A stretch of DNA of 64,000 nucleotides from Struthio camelus. Lineage: Eukaryota > Chordata > Aves > Struthioniformes > Struthionidae. Below the pieces are notes generated by a model. That model was given only the letters and a program-made list of their open reading frames with translations. It had not been told where the DNA came from and did no database searches. Within the stretch, counting starts at the first letter, position 1; each line of letters begins with the position of its first letter. The stretch is from contig NC_090967.1 in the NCBI RefSeq assembly GCF_040807025.1, forward strand, positions 6,006,001 through 6,070,000, given 5' to 3'. The translations under genes and the position numbers were made by a program. Below are positions 50,277 to 64,000 of this stretch, piece by piece.

Positions 50277-53129
50277 CACCCATAGTGAGTGACTTCTGGT
50301 TGCAAACCCAAAGGTAAAATCAGCTTTGCGAGTTTGTTACTTGTGGTAAATATAAGTGGTTTAGCTGGAACTCAGAACAGCTGAATTTCCCAGTTCTTAG
50401 CATTTCTGGGTCTTTCCTGACAAATCAAAAGCATGCCAACCTATTACTAAAGATATGACACTATCGTTTCTCCTAGTGATATTCTAGGAAATATTATTTA
50501 CAATTTTTACTGTATAGCAATGAATGGGGGATGAATAAAAGATGCACTTTCACCCATTCCACAGAGACTGTCTTTCATGTCTAACAGTGGTAGCTGATGC
50601 CCCTCCACCTTATGTTTGAAGATGCTGTTGTCAAAAGCAAGAGAGGTGTTTGGAATTTGCAGACCGCTTAGTTCAGGACCTTTCTGCTGCACGGCCAGCA
50701 AGGGAGCTCATTAGCACTGGCTACGGTGGTGGAGAAGGGGAAAACATATTGCTTCAGCAGAAGTCTGATAGGTCATTAAAGGAAGACCCTTGCCAACTGT
50801 ACAGGAAAACCCTATTTGCTTCAAGTGGAGAGAAGCCATAAAACTCCAGAAAGAAAGAGCTGCGCTCATGTGGAATGACGACTGTACAAGGGTCAACTGT
50901 GAGGTCATCTTGGTAACAATTTACATGAGATTTGCTTAGTATGGAAAAATATATATCCATATAGACTGATGAGACTATCAAAATCCTGGGGCTACAAAAA
51001 GAAACATTCAAAACCATTCAATATAAGGCAAATAAAACATGCCAGAGGAGTAATAGTATTTTCTGCTACCCAAGTGAAATATTACTAAATGGTATCAAGA
51101 CATAAAAACAAAAAAAAAGGAACAAACAAAACCCCAAACACTTGTGATATGGTGCTTGAAAGCCATGTTGCACTCAGTTCTACTTAAGCGCCTCTATACC
51201 TTATAGCCAAACCCAGTGAGAAAGAGAGGATGAGAAGCACTGAACTTTAAAAAATAAATAAATATATAAATAAAAAATTCAAGTAAGAGAAAGCTCAGGA
51301 AGTAGATTGATTTGCTGGACTTGCTTAGCAGTGGTAGCTAACTAGATACTTCTGTGTTTATAAGTTTTCAGAGGTCAACAAAGGAATCCAAGTTTTTGAG
51401 ACGAGATACTGGTTTAACTGGAAACAACCATTGGTGACACCACGTGAAACTGGCTTGTAAAATAATGTGACCTCCAAACAGCAAGGAAGCAAGGAACTTG
51501 AATCTATGAAGAACTGTGGGAAAATATAAAGAGGCGTCCTAATTTCTCTGCATGGAGTTCAGCATTTATCTGAACGCATTCAGCTGCCCAGTATTGCAGG
51601 TCATATTATAATGTTAAATTCTAACACCCAATTATGTCCCTTATTTAACATTCAAATTAACTTAGCAGAATAATAATATATAGAAGTTAGATCTATCATC
51701 TTTGTTTTTACTCTCACTTAAAAAAAAACTGAATAATTGACATAAAGAGAAGAAAATTCTCAAGCTTCTGGAGTAATTGCAAAGGACTAAAGGAAAAAAG
51801 GTAGCCTCTCTTCTGAAGCTGCAAGTCATGGAAGCATTTAAAACATTCAGGGCTACCACCAGCAATGCTGGATCTCTTTACAGGGAAGAGAAAAGAGAAT
51901 TTCTCCAGTGTGGACAATCTGCAAGTACATCACCCTTTCTGTTCTCCCCTCCAAAAGAATTAGTAATAATGAAGCTATTAGCAGAGGCTGGAGAGTTCAT
52001 TGAACTGTCTCTCATGAAGTATATGTGACTTAAAAGTAACTCTGCTTTTGGCTGATCTGTTACAGCAAAAGAGAAAATCTGTGAACACGTATTTAGAAGC
52101 TGCAAGTTCAAGCCTCACTCAAGTCAGGACTATCTGCTGCTGAAAAACATTCCTTTCCCTCAGCAAGAATTTATATGGGACAGCACAGTGGCAGAATAAT
52201 GCTTCTTATTGCTCACTTTATCTAAGTGAAATGAAGCAAAGCATGTTAAGTCTGAATTACACCAATTACAAGTATTTGAACAAATAGGTCTTCTGCATAT
52301 GAAGGCAGTGATCATATGTCTTCACACACTTTTTCCAGAAACCCAAGGCCATTTCTCTTTGGCCTACAATAGTTTCTGGAATCCCTTCTACTCACTGATG
52401 GTAGCAAAATAACTATACATAGAAAAACACAGTTAGATTCTACACAGCTTTCTGGAGTTGAGCAAGACACGGTGTCTCCACAGGGTGAGGTCATTCCTAC
52501 CCTTATTTTCCTTGGAATCATTCTACACCTTTCTATATTCAGGTCTGAGGGCTAGAAATCCCTGTAAATCACTGCTCTAACACAGCTTAAACACACAGTA
52601 GCAGATCAGAAGGCGTTCAGTCAGAGTTTGGCTATTTCTGGGGGCCAGCATCTGTTTAAAAAGGACAAATTAAAAAGAAGTTGATATACCCTGAACTTTT
52701 TATTATCTGATGTGGAAAACATCTTCCAGATTTGTTAATACTATTTTTTAAGCATTACTGATACCAAAAAAAAAAGAGAGCTAGTGTTTACTTAGGCTTC
52801 AAAGTAACAATATTTTTGAACTCTGTACAGTGCCAGGTTAGTTACACCTTTTTCCCTGACTGGAGTTGACATCACAAGGGAAACTAGCACACAAACAAAC
52901 AACAAAAAGAAAAGCTCATCCTCGTTTAAAGTTTAAATATTTTCCATCTCTGTGTTTTTAATTAATGTTTGCCAAGCAAAGGGCAAAAGTTAGAAGGAAA
53001 AAGTGATTTTTCAATCTTGTAAGATCAAATTCTAAAAATAAGTGGAAAACAGCATACTATTTCAGAGGGTGTAGGTAAGTGGTTTGCAGTGTTTCTTACA
53101 CACTTACGGCCATAAGAAACCAAATAACG

Positions 53130-53450
53130 TAAAAGATGACTGGAAGGGATTTCAAAAGTCATCTTCTCCATTTCTTCCCAATACAGGATCAATAGTACAT
53201 ATGCCATTCTTTAGAATGGTTTCTCTACCCTGTTCTTAAACATCTCCCCTGACAGAGGCTCCATAGGCCCCCAGACAACCTTCCAATGCTTTACATTCCT
53301 ACTGTCAGGAAATGTTTCCCAGGGACACAGTTTAAGTTGCTTTTCTTACACACCAAGAAAATAGAGAACAGATTAGCTCCTTCTTTGAAGAATCATGTAT
53401 CTGAAGGCTTGCATTTCAACTCCATGTTTTTGCAGAAAAGTCTAGTAATG
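53130..53450 (-). repeat. CR1 LINE fragment, antisense to + strand
   Basis: The + strand reads TGGAAGGGATTTCAAAAGTC-ATCTTCTCCA, then CTGTTCTTAAACATCTCC, CAGGAAATGTTTCCC and GAGAACAGATTAGCTCCTTC. These are, in order, landmarks of the reverse complement of CR1 3' sequences of birds and reptiles. Diverged and truncated. Confidence 0.7.
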
Positions 53451-55094
53451 TATGTAGCCTCCAAGTTTCCAAGATTTATACTTCCAATATAGAAAAGTAG
53501 AGATGGAAAGTCATCACAGTCATTACAGATTATCAACTATTTGTCAGTTTTAATAGGAATAAGAGTCCAAGTCTGAACTAAATCATAATCAGTTAATTGT
53601 CACCATACATAAACTATCAGCAACACAGAAGATACATTACCTATTCTACTGAACTGTACTATTACAACAACTGAAGTTAAACTGACCTGACATATTTATG
53701 CAATAGTCGTTTGTATTTCACTCATTAGCAACTAGTTGATCAGTAAGAAACCTAACACATCAGAATTTTACAGCTCAGCTTTTTTCAGCTTCTACTTATT
53801 TTGAATGCTATATTCTAACTCTTGCAAATTCCAAAGATACCATTTGTGAAAAGGACTGGTCAATGAGAAGTTTGATGCTCAGCAGCCAACAGAATCTCCA
53901 GTTTTGTCCTACCTTTCTAGTATGTGCTTCTGGCCAAAACAAAAAACCTATTATTTTCATAACAGTTTGAAAATCGTGATTTTACAGCTTGATTATGTAC
54001 AAATACTTATTTCATCCGTTGCTAAAACACAGTCTCAACAAACAGGATTCCTAAATGATCTGTACTTAGAGCTATTTGCAGTCCTGCGGTAACAAAGTTT
54101 AGGTATAGCTTTTAAACAATAGCACTGACGCTTTATGGAAGGCAGATTCATTATTTGACATAAGCACCTAGAGCAAAACAAGTATTATATACAAACTCCA
54201 TCAGTTAACAGGTAAGAACAACCCCTCCTCCCCAGTATGCCTCATTTATCGCAAGATGCAATATTCCAGAAAGGCTGTACTTTGTTACATGTTTGAAGAG
54301 TTACAGCTTGCCACAGTCTGGTTCATGTCTCCAGCTTTAATTCCCTCAGAGAAACAAGACACAAGGTCACTGAAGACCTATTATATGCACTTTTAATATT
54401 TCTTCCATTTAATCAATGGCAAATTGCAATGACAGAGAATCAGTCCTGCAAGACATAGTGAGTCCCCATGGTTTCACTGTGCACTGTTAACTCTATCTAT
54501 TTTTCTTGTTGCTTTCTATCAGTTAATGGAATTTGACTAATATCAGTAAAGCTATTTACATGAGTTTAAAAAAAAAAAAAAAGTAGTCACACAACCCACT
54601 GTGGCAATAGGCAGAATCACATAATGCTGGGCCACAACTAGTGTCACAGCACTTGGCACATTGTAACACGAAGTCTCCTGTCAGGAAGCTATTGCTTTAC
54701 AGCACAGAAACTAATACCATCCTCAAAGTAAAATCAGAGTTCCAAAAGTGTCGATTTTCCTGCTTATTCGTCCAATACTATTAGAACCGTCTCTTTTTTT
54801 TCTTCTTTTATTCAGTGAATGCTGGGGTAGGGGAGAAGAGAAAGGTGCTAGACTGAAAGTTTCCAAGCGCGTCATATTCTCTATCAGGACAGGTTCACTA
54901 TGCCTCTGGACCTGACCTAGGAAGCTACTAGTATTAACTGGAAGCAATTGCAGTCCTACAGGCTTTTTTGTTTCTTCATCTCTCTTATGAGACCTCCAAC
55001 AAGATAACCAATTTGTAGCAACCATGAGAGAGCTGAATCACCTGACAACTTTTTATTGCCACCGTACTCTTCTGAGGAAGAATGCTGCTCTACA

Positions 55095-55225
55095 GCCATG
55101 AAACAGAATCACTCAGAAGTTGAGCAGCTTGTACTAGGTTACAATATGCAAGCGAATTGAACCTGGATGCCCAAGGCTCATGCCAGCACCGTAATAACTA
55201 AACCAGCTTTCTTCTCTGAAGGTGA
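55095..55225 (+). repeat. MIR-like SINE tail
   Basis: ATTGAACCTGGATGCCCAAG followed by GCTCATGCCAGCACCGTAAT and AACTAAACCAGC matches the usual 3' part of old amniote SINEs (GAACC...ACC-TAACCACTA-ACC). Confidence 0.5.
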
Positions 55226-57640
55226 GGGGCGAGAGAAATTTTCAGTCACAAACATTGGCACGTAAAGATACCAAAAATAAATGCACACACACATCCATCA
55301 TCAAAGGAAGTAACACTACATATTGTAAGGGTAACCTTATCACCCTTGTAATTTGCTGACCTTTCCAGAAGTGGCATATTCTGCCCTCATTAGCTGAGAG
55401 AATGAGGCACAGAAACTCTGAGGAGCATCAGCAAGAAAAATTATACTTTTGCAAGAGGAAAAAATATCCTTCAACAAATAAAAACTGCATAAGCAAACAG
55501 CAACAAAACCACCGTTCAGCTTCATCACAGACACGATACTGAACTTCAAGGACTGAGAGAGCAGCAGGAAGCATGAATGAGGCTAACCTAGACTCACTAC
55601 TCAAACCCAGAACACTTCTGAATGCACAAAAGACCTACATTCTAACTCCTGCATTTTGCCATGGAACAGCAAGAGTAGCACTGCTCCATGACAGGAGGAC
55701 AAGCCTATGCTATAAGTCCAAAGCCTATCCAGGAAACGAGGCCAGAGATAGAAATGTATACAGGTACACGACAAGTAACTCAGGCCAAGGCTAAAGGCCT
55801 AGGCCTGAGTTCAACTGTAGCCCCAAACTACAAGGCAGAGGATGTGGAGTAGAGGGCCCAGGTGAGGCTGATCAGAACAACTAAGGACTATTAGTGTACT
55901 CAGGGCTGACATATTTAACATGGAACCTTTCTCAGCTGTGCCAGATTCAGCACACTCCTTGCAGCACATAAGGAAGCAAAGAGAGGTTTTCCTCCCTGGT
56001 TATTCTCCAGAGTTTCTCTCTGCCCAGAAAGAAAATGTGATGTATCTGAAGATAAAGGAAAAGATCATCCTGGACATTGTCCTTTATTTAAAATACATTC
56101 TAGTACTTCCCAATGGCTAGATGGATTTTGATACTCTAATTTTTTTTTTTGTCTCTGGAAAGATCACAGTACTGTCAAATGCTTTGCACTTCTGGGTCTC
56201 ACGCTGATAATCCTACACTTTCCAAAATGCCTCAGACATGGTGTCAACATAATCCTGTCTGAAGAAAACTAAGACATTAAGCTAAACTAAACTGAAAAAC
56301 TCTTTGCAAAATGGAGGGCAGGAGGCCAATCAAAGGGATTTTATAAGCCTAAAAATTTCGTATCAGCCCTCATTCAGTTTTGCTTTGCCTCTCATTTAAG
56401 CTGCCAAAGACAAATTATGAGAAATCAGAAGCCCAAGGGGTGGAAAAGCAGTGGCATGCTCAGATCAAGAAGAGCTGTCTCCTATCCTTCCCTTCCTCTC
56501 ACTGTAATGAGGCTTACAGATGGGGGTGTAAAATACTGCCAGAGCTCCTACTCCCCACCGCCACCCTGCTCAAAACTATTCCCCAGCATATGTTGTAATC
56601 ATACGCCCAAGAGGGTTGTTAAAGGCCTTACAGGAAACATCTTACATTTTTTCCTTTACTATTCATGCCATTTTCTATTAGGGACAATAAAGACTTCTAA
56701 CACTGGATTAAACTCATTTGCAACAATGAGCTACTATTGCTCCAGGAGCCAGCGGGAGCTCAGACTCATTGAGGGAACTGGGAATAATTAACTGAATAGT
56801 ACTGGAAAAAAAGAAGACTGAAGGCTGTTTTGACCAAGAGAGATGCAAACTGATGCTATGGTTAAGCCATCATGTCTCGCTGGGAATTATTGTTGGGAGT
56901 ATCATTAATGCTTGGAGTATGCAGTTCTTTCAGTAAAACTGCTTTGGCCGTGGTCTCCTTTTTGGGTTTTCCTACTAAAAGACACCTCCCAGAGTCATAA
57001 TGACAATAACACAGTTTTACTGATTGCTTTCACTCGTTGCTCAGTATGTACTAAGTCACTTCCCAAAACTCTCAGGGATGGCAAAGCTTAAAAACAAAAG
57101 CTGTTCTAAGCAGACTGGCTTTTCTTTTTCCCCTAAATGATGTATACGATCCATCCCTGTGGTCAAACCTTCCTATTATGTAATCTAGGGGTCTTCAGCA
57201 ATAGTGTAAACAGGAATTGTCTCATTACAGAAGGGACTGGAAGTGCTCAGGGCTCTGAGATCACGCATGTAGGTGGGCAGACAGCACATACACTTTTTAA
57301 TGGTCTAGGGACCTCTCTCAGGGAGCACTGACTTGCTTTTGATCATTTACCAAAACTTATTAACTCAAGAGAAACATCTGGTATCGACCCCTTCATAGGC
57401 AGGACACTGAACTTGAGGGTCACTGGAAATCTACTGATATGTTGCTGGAACTGTCTACACATGATTCGTTCAGTAGCTATACAAAAATGCACATACTGTG
57501 TATAAATTATACTATTTCTGCATCATATATACAAGTATTACACAGACCAGTATTTGCTGTCCTCAAATTACTGCCTTCCAGCCACAAGCTGGCACATGCC
57601 ATTAGTCCTTTGCCATGCAACTTCAAAAAAAGATCAAGTT

Positions 57641-57720
57641 TCCATAGTGCCTTTCAGCAAGGAAGATCCCGAAGAACTTGACAATCTATTCATACCTAAT
57701 ACCACCAGAACATAGACACC
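57641..57720 (+). repeat. possible SINE 5' block
   Basis: TAGTGCCTTTCAGCAAGGAA followed by GATCCCGAAGAACTTGACAA resembles the GCGCCTTTCATCCAAGGATC-CCAAAGCGCTTTACAA block common in reptile genomes. Diverged; from memory. Confidence 0.35.
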
Positions 57721-60700
57721 TTTGGGACAGAGAGCACTGCCAAATCTATAACAGAGTGCAGAACAGCAGAAAGAAGGAAACATTTTGGCTTGGGACTCCA
57801 GAGAAAACCTCTCTCTTTTTATGGAGACAGCCAAGGAATGGTTAGCATCCATTCACAAGAGACAGCACTGTACTTTCTATGGTCAGATCCCAAAGACCCA
57901 CAGAGAAAATCTGAATTTCACAGTTTATTCTGCCTCAGAAGTACAAAGTGGTAAGTTACCTTTTCCAACATGTTGGACCAGTAGTTCTATTAACTATGTT
58001 CACACAGACCACAAAGCTATCCTTTCTGTGGACATCTCAAGGGAACATCAAGAAATTTTCCATGCCAGAAGTTATATTAAGCAAAACAGCTCAGGCCTCC
58101 TGGACACATGCAGCAAAAAGCTGTAGCTTTTTAATAAGTGTTGATTCAAGATTAACGATAGTTCTCTTGACACTTCCCTTCTCACTGACTGTAACAGGAG
58201 CCATTTTTTCTTCCCATTTGCTCATTTTCACATAACCTCTCCATATCAATTAGCTCTACTGCTTACATTTAAAATAACCCCACCATAAAACAGAAGGAAG
58301 ATATCTACCGTGATTTAACAGCTGGAAATAAGCAAAACCAGCACCAAGCAATCAGGTCTTTTCAGGACACCGGTGATCAACAGACCATTGTTGTGGTACT
58401 CCGTAAAAATATGAACTGCAGTCAGCTGTTGCAAGAGATGTAAACTTTTTCAGTGCTGAAAATGAGAATTATTGTGTACAAAGAAGAAAGGAGAGAACAT
58501 ACTGAATTAACTTAATCTCCTTCACATCATCGCTGGCTGAGGGGATGCTGAAAGAGCTGGGTCAGAAGTCTAACCATTGCTTTCTCCAAATTCAATTCTT
58601 CAAAACCCTGGATGGGAGAGGAAAAGGGGGGAAAAGAAGCTGATCACTAGATGCGATACTCCATGCTTGAGGAAGAGACCACAGACTTAAATCCAGTTTT
58701 AATATGAGTAGTTTAATTCTTGCATGCAGAAATACAACTTCTTCTCATGCAAGGGAAGTGGGGAAAAAAAGCCTTTACGAATTACGATGAAAATTCTTCT
58801 GGTGTAGGTGCTTTCTTTAGTTGCCATGAAATCTAGGTGACTGGGAGATTCATGGAGGGCACACAGAACGGAGGCATACATGAAGCACTGATAGGTTGTC
58901 AAGGCTGTACTCTAAAGTTGTCTTATTATCCATATGTAAAATGAGAATGTTGAATATGAAAAAAAAGGTTTATTATTTTAGCAGAGCCTTAATAGTCCAC
59001 AAAAACATTCTTCATCTCATGATGGTAGTAGAGCAGAACATTGTCTCTCAAAATTTTAAGCTCATACCCCACTTCAACTCATTAGTGATTTTTGTTAGAT
59101 TTTGAGCAAACAAGAATGAGTCTTCTTCCTGGAAACTCTTTTTTATGCCTTTATTGCTTGTCCCCAAAATCTTGACCACAAAAGAGTGTCCACTCAAGGA
59201 TGAGCAGAGAAAGATAAACCCAATGTCTTCAAGACAGACCCCATTGTATCACAGTATATCCTCCACACTGCTGTCCCTCTTCCTATAGTTGCCTGAGGCG
59301 TTCCACAGGCATTCTGTCAAAGATAATTACAGCTGTCACAGGAATGAACAGACAAAAATGTTCACAGGCCCACGCTCTGGAGGTGGGGAAGGACAGTTAT
59401 CGTCCTCAGAAGCAGGAGCACCTTGTCTCTCTCAAAAGAGAGATCTCATCTGATATAAAGATGAGGTTTCAAAAAGAAAATGAGAGCACAGACCGAGGCA
59501 GCTGAGCACTCATTCACATTTGGTTAGATAACAACATTAAATACTCAGCTGTTCTCATGCAAAAGGCCCCCACTCAGGCCTCAAAGCAGACAGGGAATAC
59601 TCAGAAATGTTTTCCGAGTTGCAACTTTCTCTGTGCTGAAGGGAATGCCTGTTCTACCTGGCCCAGAACAAAAGAAAGTTATTAACAGGTAGAAGTCAAA
59701 AGAATCAATTCAAAAGGCCAGTTAATATTAAAGCAGTTTCATTTGTGAAACGGTTTGTTCCACCAACTGCTTGTTTCACTGACTGTGGAAACAAAGAAGC
59801 TACTGGCTACTAAATGCATGCTTTTCCCAGCACAATATACTGTCAGTTTACCTTATCATGCATCTCTTCACATGGACATTCTATTTTCATAACCTTTGAG
59901 ACATTACAGATTATGTCTTTATTTGAAATCTGTGCTTCTTTGTACATCATTTATACACTCAGAGGAAAATTCAACATCATCCAGACTATGGTTCTCCCCC
60001 CACCTCCCCCCCAGAGAAATGGAAAAATGGCATGCATGTACATAGGCTCACAAGTGGTGGGAAGTTCTCCAGAAAGATGGAGTCTGGAGGTTGATCCAAA
60101 CCTCTTGAGTTTTCAAGAAAATATCAGACCAGAAATCTCAGAGGAATGAACTGGCTCTGGAGAGTTCTGGCAGTTCCTTTTCCTGGCCCCACCCAAAGCT
60201 GAAGAAACAGCCACAAAAGCAAAACTAATCTTTTTCACAATATTTTTCAGTGTCATGGACTAGGTAAAGATGCAGAATAAGTCCTTATTTAATTTAAACT
60301 GCTCTTCCCATCCAAAGATCATAAGGACACATATTCTGACCAGTTGCCACGGTCACAGAATTACTCTAATTTTAATTCCACATGGAAACCAGAAGTTTGG
60401 TCCTCTGTATTTTTGCAACACTTCCTTCAACAAAGGCCAATTGCTTTTGGCTAGCACAGCAGTCAGTTTCTTCCATTAACCTTTACTCAAGCCAAAACAC
60501 TTTGGGTGTAAGCGACATTGAGTTCCTGAGACAATAACGGCCAGAGAAATACCTATCATGAGAGTGGAATCTGAGAGCTCTCCCTAAACTCCAGCTGCCT
60601 TGCCTCTCCTTGACATCTTTTCAGTCTTTGAATGCTCTCTGCACAAGCCATTACACCCTTCAACACTTCTTCCAGGAAAGTGTACACAATTCCAGGAACC

Positions 60701-61075
60701 CCACGCCTCAGGTGAATAAATAGCAACCACAGAAGCAACTTTCTACTGGCAAGGCAGGAGACAATGTTGAAACTGTGAGGGTCTCTATATACAAATGCAG
60801 TAAAGGTTACAGAGAAGGCCTACATTTCCCAAGGAAATCAAATATCAATGCATGGCTTGGATAGGAGATCTTCTGGAAAGAGTAATGAACATGTCTAACC
60901 CTGTATACTCAGCAAAATCTGATCTCACTGCCTGAGATCATTTGCTGGCTTCAAGTCACATCTGGGAGTTACTCCTCACATAGTGGGAAGAAACGTTGTT
61001 CTAGGGAGATCCAAATTCCATTTCTAAATCTCCCTATGAAACAGGAGCTTTGGCCATTTAGTACTGCAGGTGCCC

Positions 61076-61119
61076 CCTCTTTTTTTCTTTTCTTTTTTTC
61101 CTTTTTTTTTTTTTTTTAA
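61076..61119 (+). repeat. T-rich tract
   Basis: Nearly pure T with a few C over about 40 bp (CTCTTTTTTTCTTTTC-type). It could be the complement of a poly(A) tail, but no element body is recognised beside it. Confidence 0.6.
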
Positions 61120-64000
61120 GATGAGGTTTGTGGTGGCCTCTAGTGGAACATGGAAAGAATGGTATAAAAAGGAAAAAGGAGTGAGGCATGTGCAGCCTCC
61201 TGCAAAGCTGACCAGGCTATCAGCTATTCATAGCTGAATTCAGTAAGAATTTGTTTAAAACAATATGTACTCACTAGTAAAGAGTTAATCTCCAGACCCC
61301 AGCCTGAGAGTGATCCATCAATTCAGACCACTTGTAGCTCCATGACTGGGTCATACTATAATGAAAAAGACCTACAATAATACAGTTTTTAAATGATATT
61401 TTTGATGTAACCTGATGAACCTCAGGTTATCAAATCCACAAGGATAATACCCCATGTCTTGCTTCGGCATTTCTGCTTCCACAGTACTGAGGGGGTGGAT
61501 GCAGGTTTATCAACTGGATTTGATTTAAGCCCCAAGTGAATAGTTTAGTATCAATCTGAGATCACAGCAACCATCCATGTTGTTCCAGCGTTCCAGCTAG
61601 CCCAAGATTTGGCTTCTGACTTCAAGACACATGGACTGATCATACGTGAATGCATTATTTGACCGGAATTATAATCTTCCTCCCCTCCACTTTCTAATAA
61701 CCCCTCAAACTCGTAGAAAATATTGGGTTATTTCCCCTGCCACTCCTCAGGATTGTTCTAATATGGTTTTTCATCCTTGACCTCATATGCTTTGAACTTT
61801 CCTCAGGCTGTTTACTACTCTGTGCAACTTCTGCTGTAGAAGGTCTTCTGCATCTTGGCTAGTGGCCTTGTGTTGCTCTTGATCCAATGGAGTTCATTGC
61901 TCAATATTTAATATTGCTCTTTTTGTTTAAATGACATCACTACTAAAGTGCTATTTAGAATTATTGCTCTGCAGACCTCCTTCAGATCCCTTTTGCAATC
62001 ATCTCTTCCACCAGAGTCATACACTAGTCTGCTGCCAGGAAGGTGGACTAATGTTAATATCCTGCCTGAACCTGGCACACCACTTACTTACCCGAAAGCT
62101 TCCCATGACACCTTTGCACTGCCTTCAAACTATAGCTGAAATCAAGGCCATAGGATCTAGTTCAACAACATTTCATTTTCTTAATAATGTTTGCTAACAA
62201 CTGCATAAATGGATTCTGTGTTCTGGCTTCTTCCATTTGACATAAGGCTCAGGGATTTCTGGACCAGGACTTAGAAGCAGTTTGAAAACTTTTTTTTTGA
62301 CCATAAATCAAGCCCAGCAATTCACTTTTTAGTACAAACAGCCCTAGTTGCACAGCGTCCGGACTTCATGACGGGTTCATAGGTTTGTCATGGGCCTTGC
62401 AGGGATTAAAGCAGACTATACTTCCATTATAGCGCCTGTAGCAGCTGCTGACACACTGTGAATCTCAAAATCTGTTAAAACCTGGGACCCCACTGTCCTC
62501 TTGATCTTTTCATATGCTCTGTTTGATGAAATTCCACCCGTGGCCTGGGTACATTCCCAAAGAACTCATGACTTCTGGGAAGGCATTACACAGCTACACT
62601 GTAACCATTCATGACCTGAGCTCAATACTGGCTTGGTTCCTCCTCAAATCCACAACATTCTGCAAGGAAAACATTCTTTCCACTTCAAGTAAACCTCTCC
62701 ATCCTGAAACCAGTCTGGTTTAGGCACCCAACCTCTTCTTGCCCTGCACTCATCCCAAGACATCAGAAATACAGGGTTTCTAATGGGAGCGCTTCCATCC
62801 TGGCAAAGCTACTGCGACACCTAATACATATGCTCTCCCTCAATTCTAGATCTGCATTTTCTCAGGCAAGAGACAGAGGGAAAAAAATTGCTAATATTAC
62901 TAGTCCTACCTGTAGCAGTTACTATAGTATGGAAGATCTTACATTTAGTGTTTTCTGAACCTTTAATATATACAATGGATAGACATGTTGATAGATTCTG
63001 TATTTCACATCAGAAGGAACTGACATATCTGTGAAAAAGCCAGAGACCATAATTCTTGTGAGCTGGTGACTGGAAAACGAAATGACTGGTATTTCAGGAC
63101 AAGGACCATCTTGGGTGCATGTGTCTAGTCCAACAGGAATCTGAACAACCAAATCATATAGCCACATTATATGGTTTAACGCATGTATAACCTTCAGAAA
63201 ATTTTACACACCTACCAGCAAAACCCAGAAGGCAACACAGCTAATAATTGCATTGCTTACATTATTTCATTTTTAAGACAAGTGCCAACTTAACAGACTT
63301 TTCCCACAGCAGGAGGAAAGATTCATTTGGAACATATGTTGAGAATGGAACCATGTTATTCACTTAAACAACCAGCAAAGAAAAAGACAGGGTGGGTCTC
63401 AAAAAAAAACCCCTGTTTTTCAAAAAACTTGTTCTCTTAAGATACTGTTTACAAAAAATAGCCGCATATTTGACCCTGTGCAAGTTACATTCCCCAAAGT
63501 TAAAGACATGTCTGTAAGGCGGTAGAGCTTTGAGAAGGAAGAAAGTTGTTACCGCATTGGAAATCATGTTGCTAAAATTCAAAGTATTTATAAACTTAAA
63601 TGAGACACCAGGGATAACCTAAAAATTCACCACTCTTGCATTTTCCCCACTAAAACAGAGGGAGACACACCAGTCCACAAAATTAAACACACATCAAAAC
63701 CATTTGTGAAGTACTGGATTTTACATTACACCAAAATAACCTCACTGCTTCTCCATCTGCCTAGGATAAGTGCCAGAAATTAAAACAAAGAAAGATGTAC
63801 AGTCTTTGTAGTCAATCAAGAGCTTCAAAATTTGTTTTAAAGCTGAGATAAAACAACAGCTGTTTTGAAGAAATCCCTTTTAAAGAACTGTTGATGCCCC
63901 TTTAGAAACAGAATATTTTTAACAAGTCTGCTCCTTCCTAAACTCCTACAAAAAAAAAAGTCTTAATAGGCAACAGTTACTCTCAAGTATCCTCTTGAAT

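Larger units (their letters stand above)
49141..64000. other. region upstream of COMP, no gene assigned
   Basis: About 15 kb of AT-rich sequence. Contains a 24-bp direct duplication (49617-49668), a perfect palindrome (50249-50276), a CR1 fragment (53130-53450), SINE-like tails (55095-55225 and from 57641), A/T runs and many short frames without domain signature. In human the next gene on this side is UPF1; none of its exons is recognised here. One weak candidate terminal exon on the - strand (58527-58607) is discussed under findings. Confidence 0.6.

Noticed and set aside
59752..59960. - strand frame ending at a GTAAAC donor that could precede the candidate exon at 58607
   Set aside because: Phase fits, but the upstream side has no acceptor and the frame is only 33 codons; consistent with chance.
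60556..60738. - strand frame GIVYTFLEEVLKGVM... as an exon
   Set aside because: Acceptor side is poor and stops lie before the only plausible donor; no family recognised.

Overview
The window is AT-rich vertebrate nuclear DNA. It holds the 3' part of one intron-rich gene and the whole of a second, arranged tail to tail. On the + strand (bases 1 to about 24000) lie the last twelve coding exons and the long 3'UTR of CRTC1, a CREB-regulated transcription coactivator; its N-terminal exons are upstream of the window. On the - strand (about 49000 down to about 32800) lies a complete 19-exon COMP gene (cartilage oligomeric matrix protein, thrombospondin-5) with a reconstructed 765-residue product. 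CRTC1 next to COMP matches the human 19p13.11 order as I recall it. Degraded CR1 and L2-like LINE pieces, MIR-like tails, small introns and low repeat density suggest a sauropsid (bird, turtle or crocodilian). The exact lineage cannot be fixed by eye.

Layout: 1-19005 CRTC1 coding exons and introns; 19006 to about 24005 CRTC1 3'UTR ending at an AATAAA; 24006 to about 32790 intergenic, with one convincing + strand polyadenylation signal near 30892 but no recognisable coding exon; 32790-33333 COMP 3'UTR; 33334-48925 COMP coding exons; about 48930-49140 COMP 5'UTR and TATA-type promoter; 49140-64000 upstream intergenic DNA with old repeats, a perfect 28-bp palindrome and no gene I can assign.

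The two genes have unrelated jobs. CRTC1 is a cytoplasm-to-nucleus shuttling coactivator controlled by SIK kinases and calcineurin. COMP is a secreted pentameric matrix protein of cartilage and tendon. Main points of interest: (1) the first visible CRTC1 intron has the full signature of a minor-spliceosome AT-AC (U12-type) intron; (2) the COMP site aligned with the mammalian RGD motif reads KGD; (3) the five-aspartate run that is a GAC-repeat mutation hotspot in human COMP is kept as protein but broken up at codon level; (4) a CpG-dense island sits inside a CRTC1 intron. I found no new multi-gene system.
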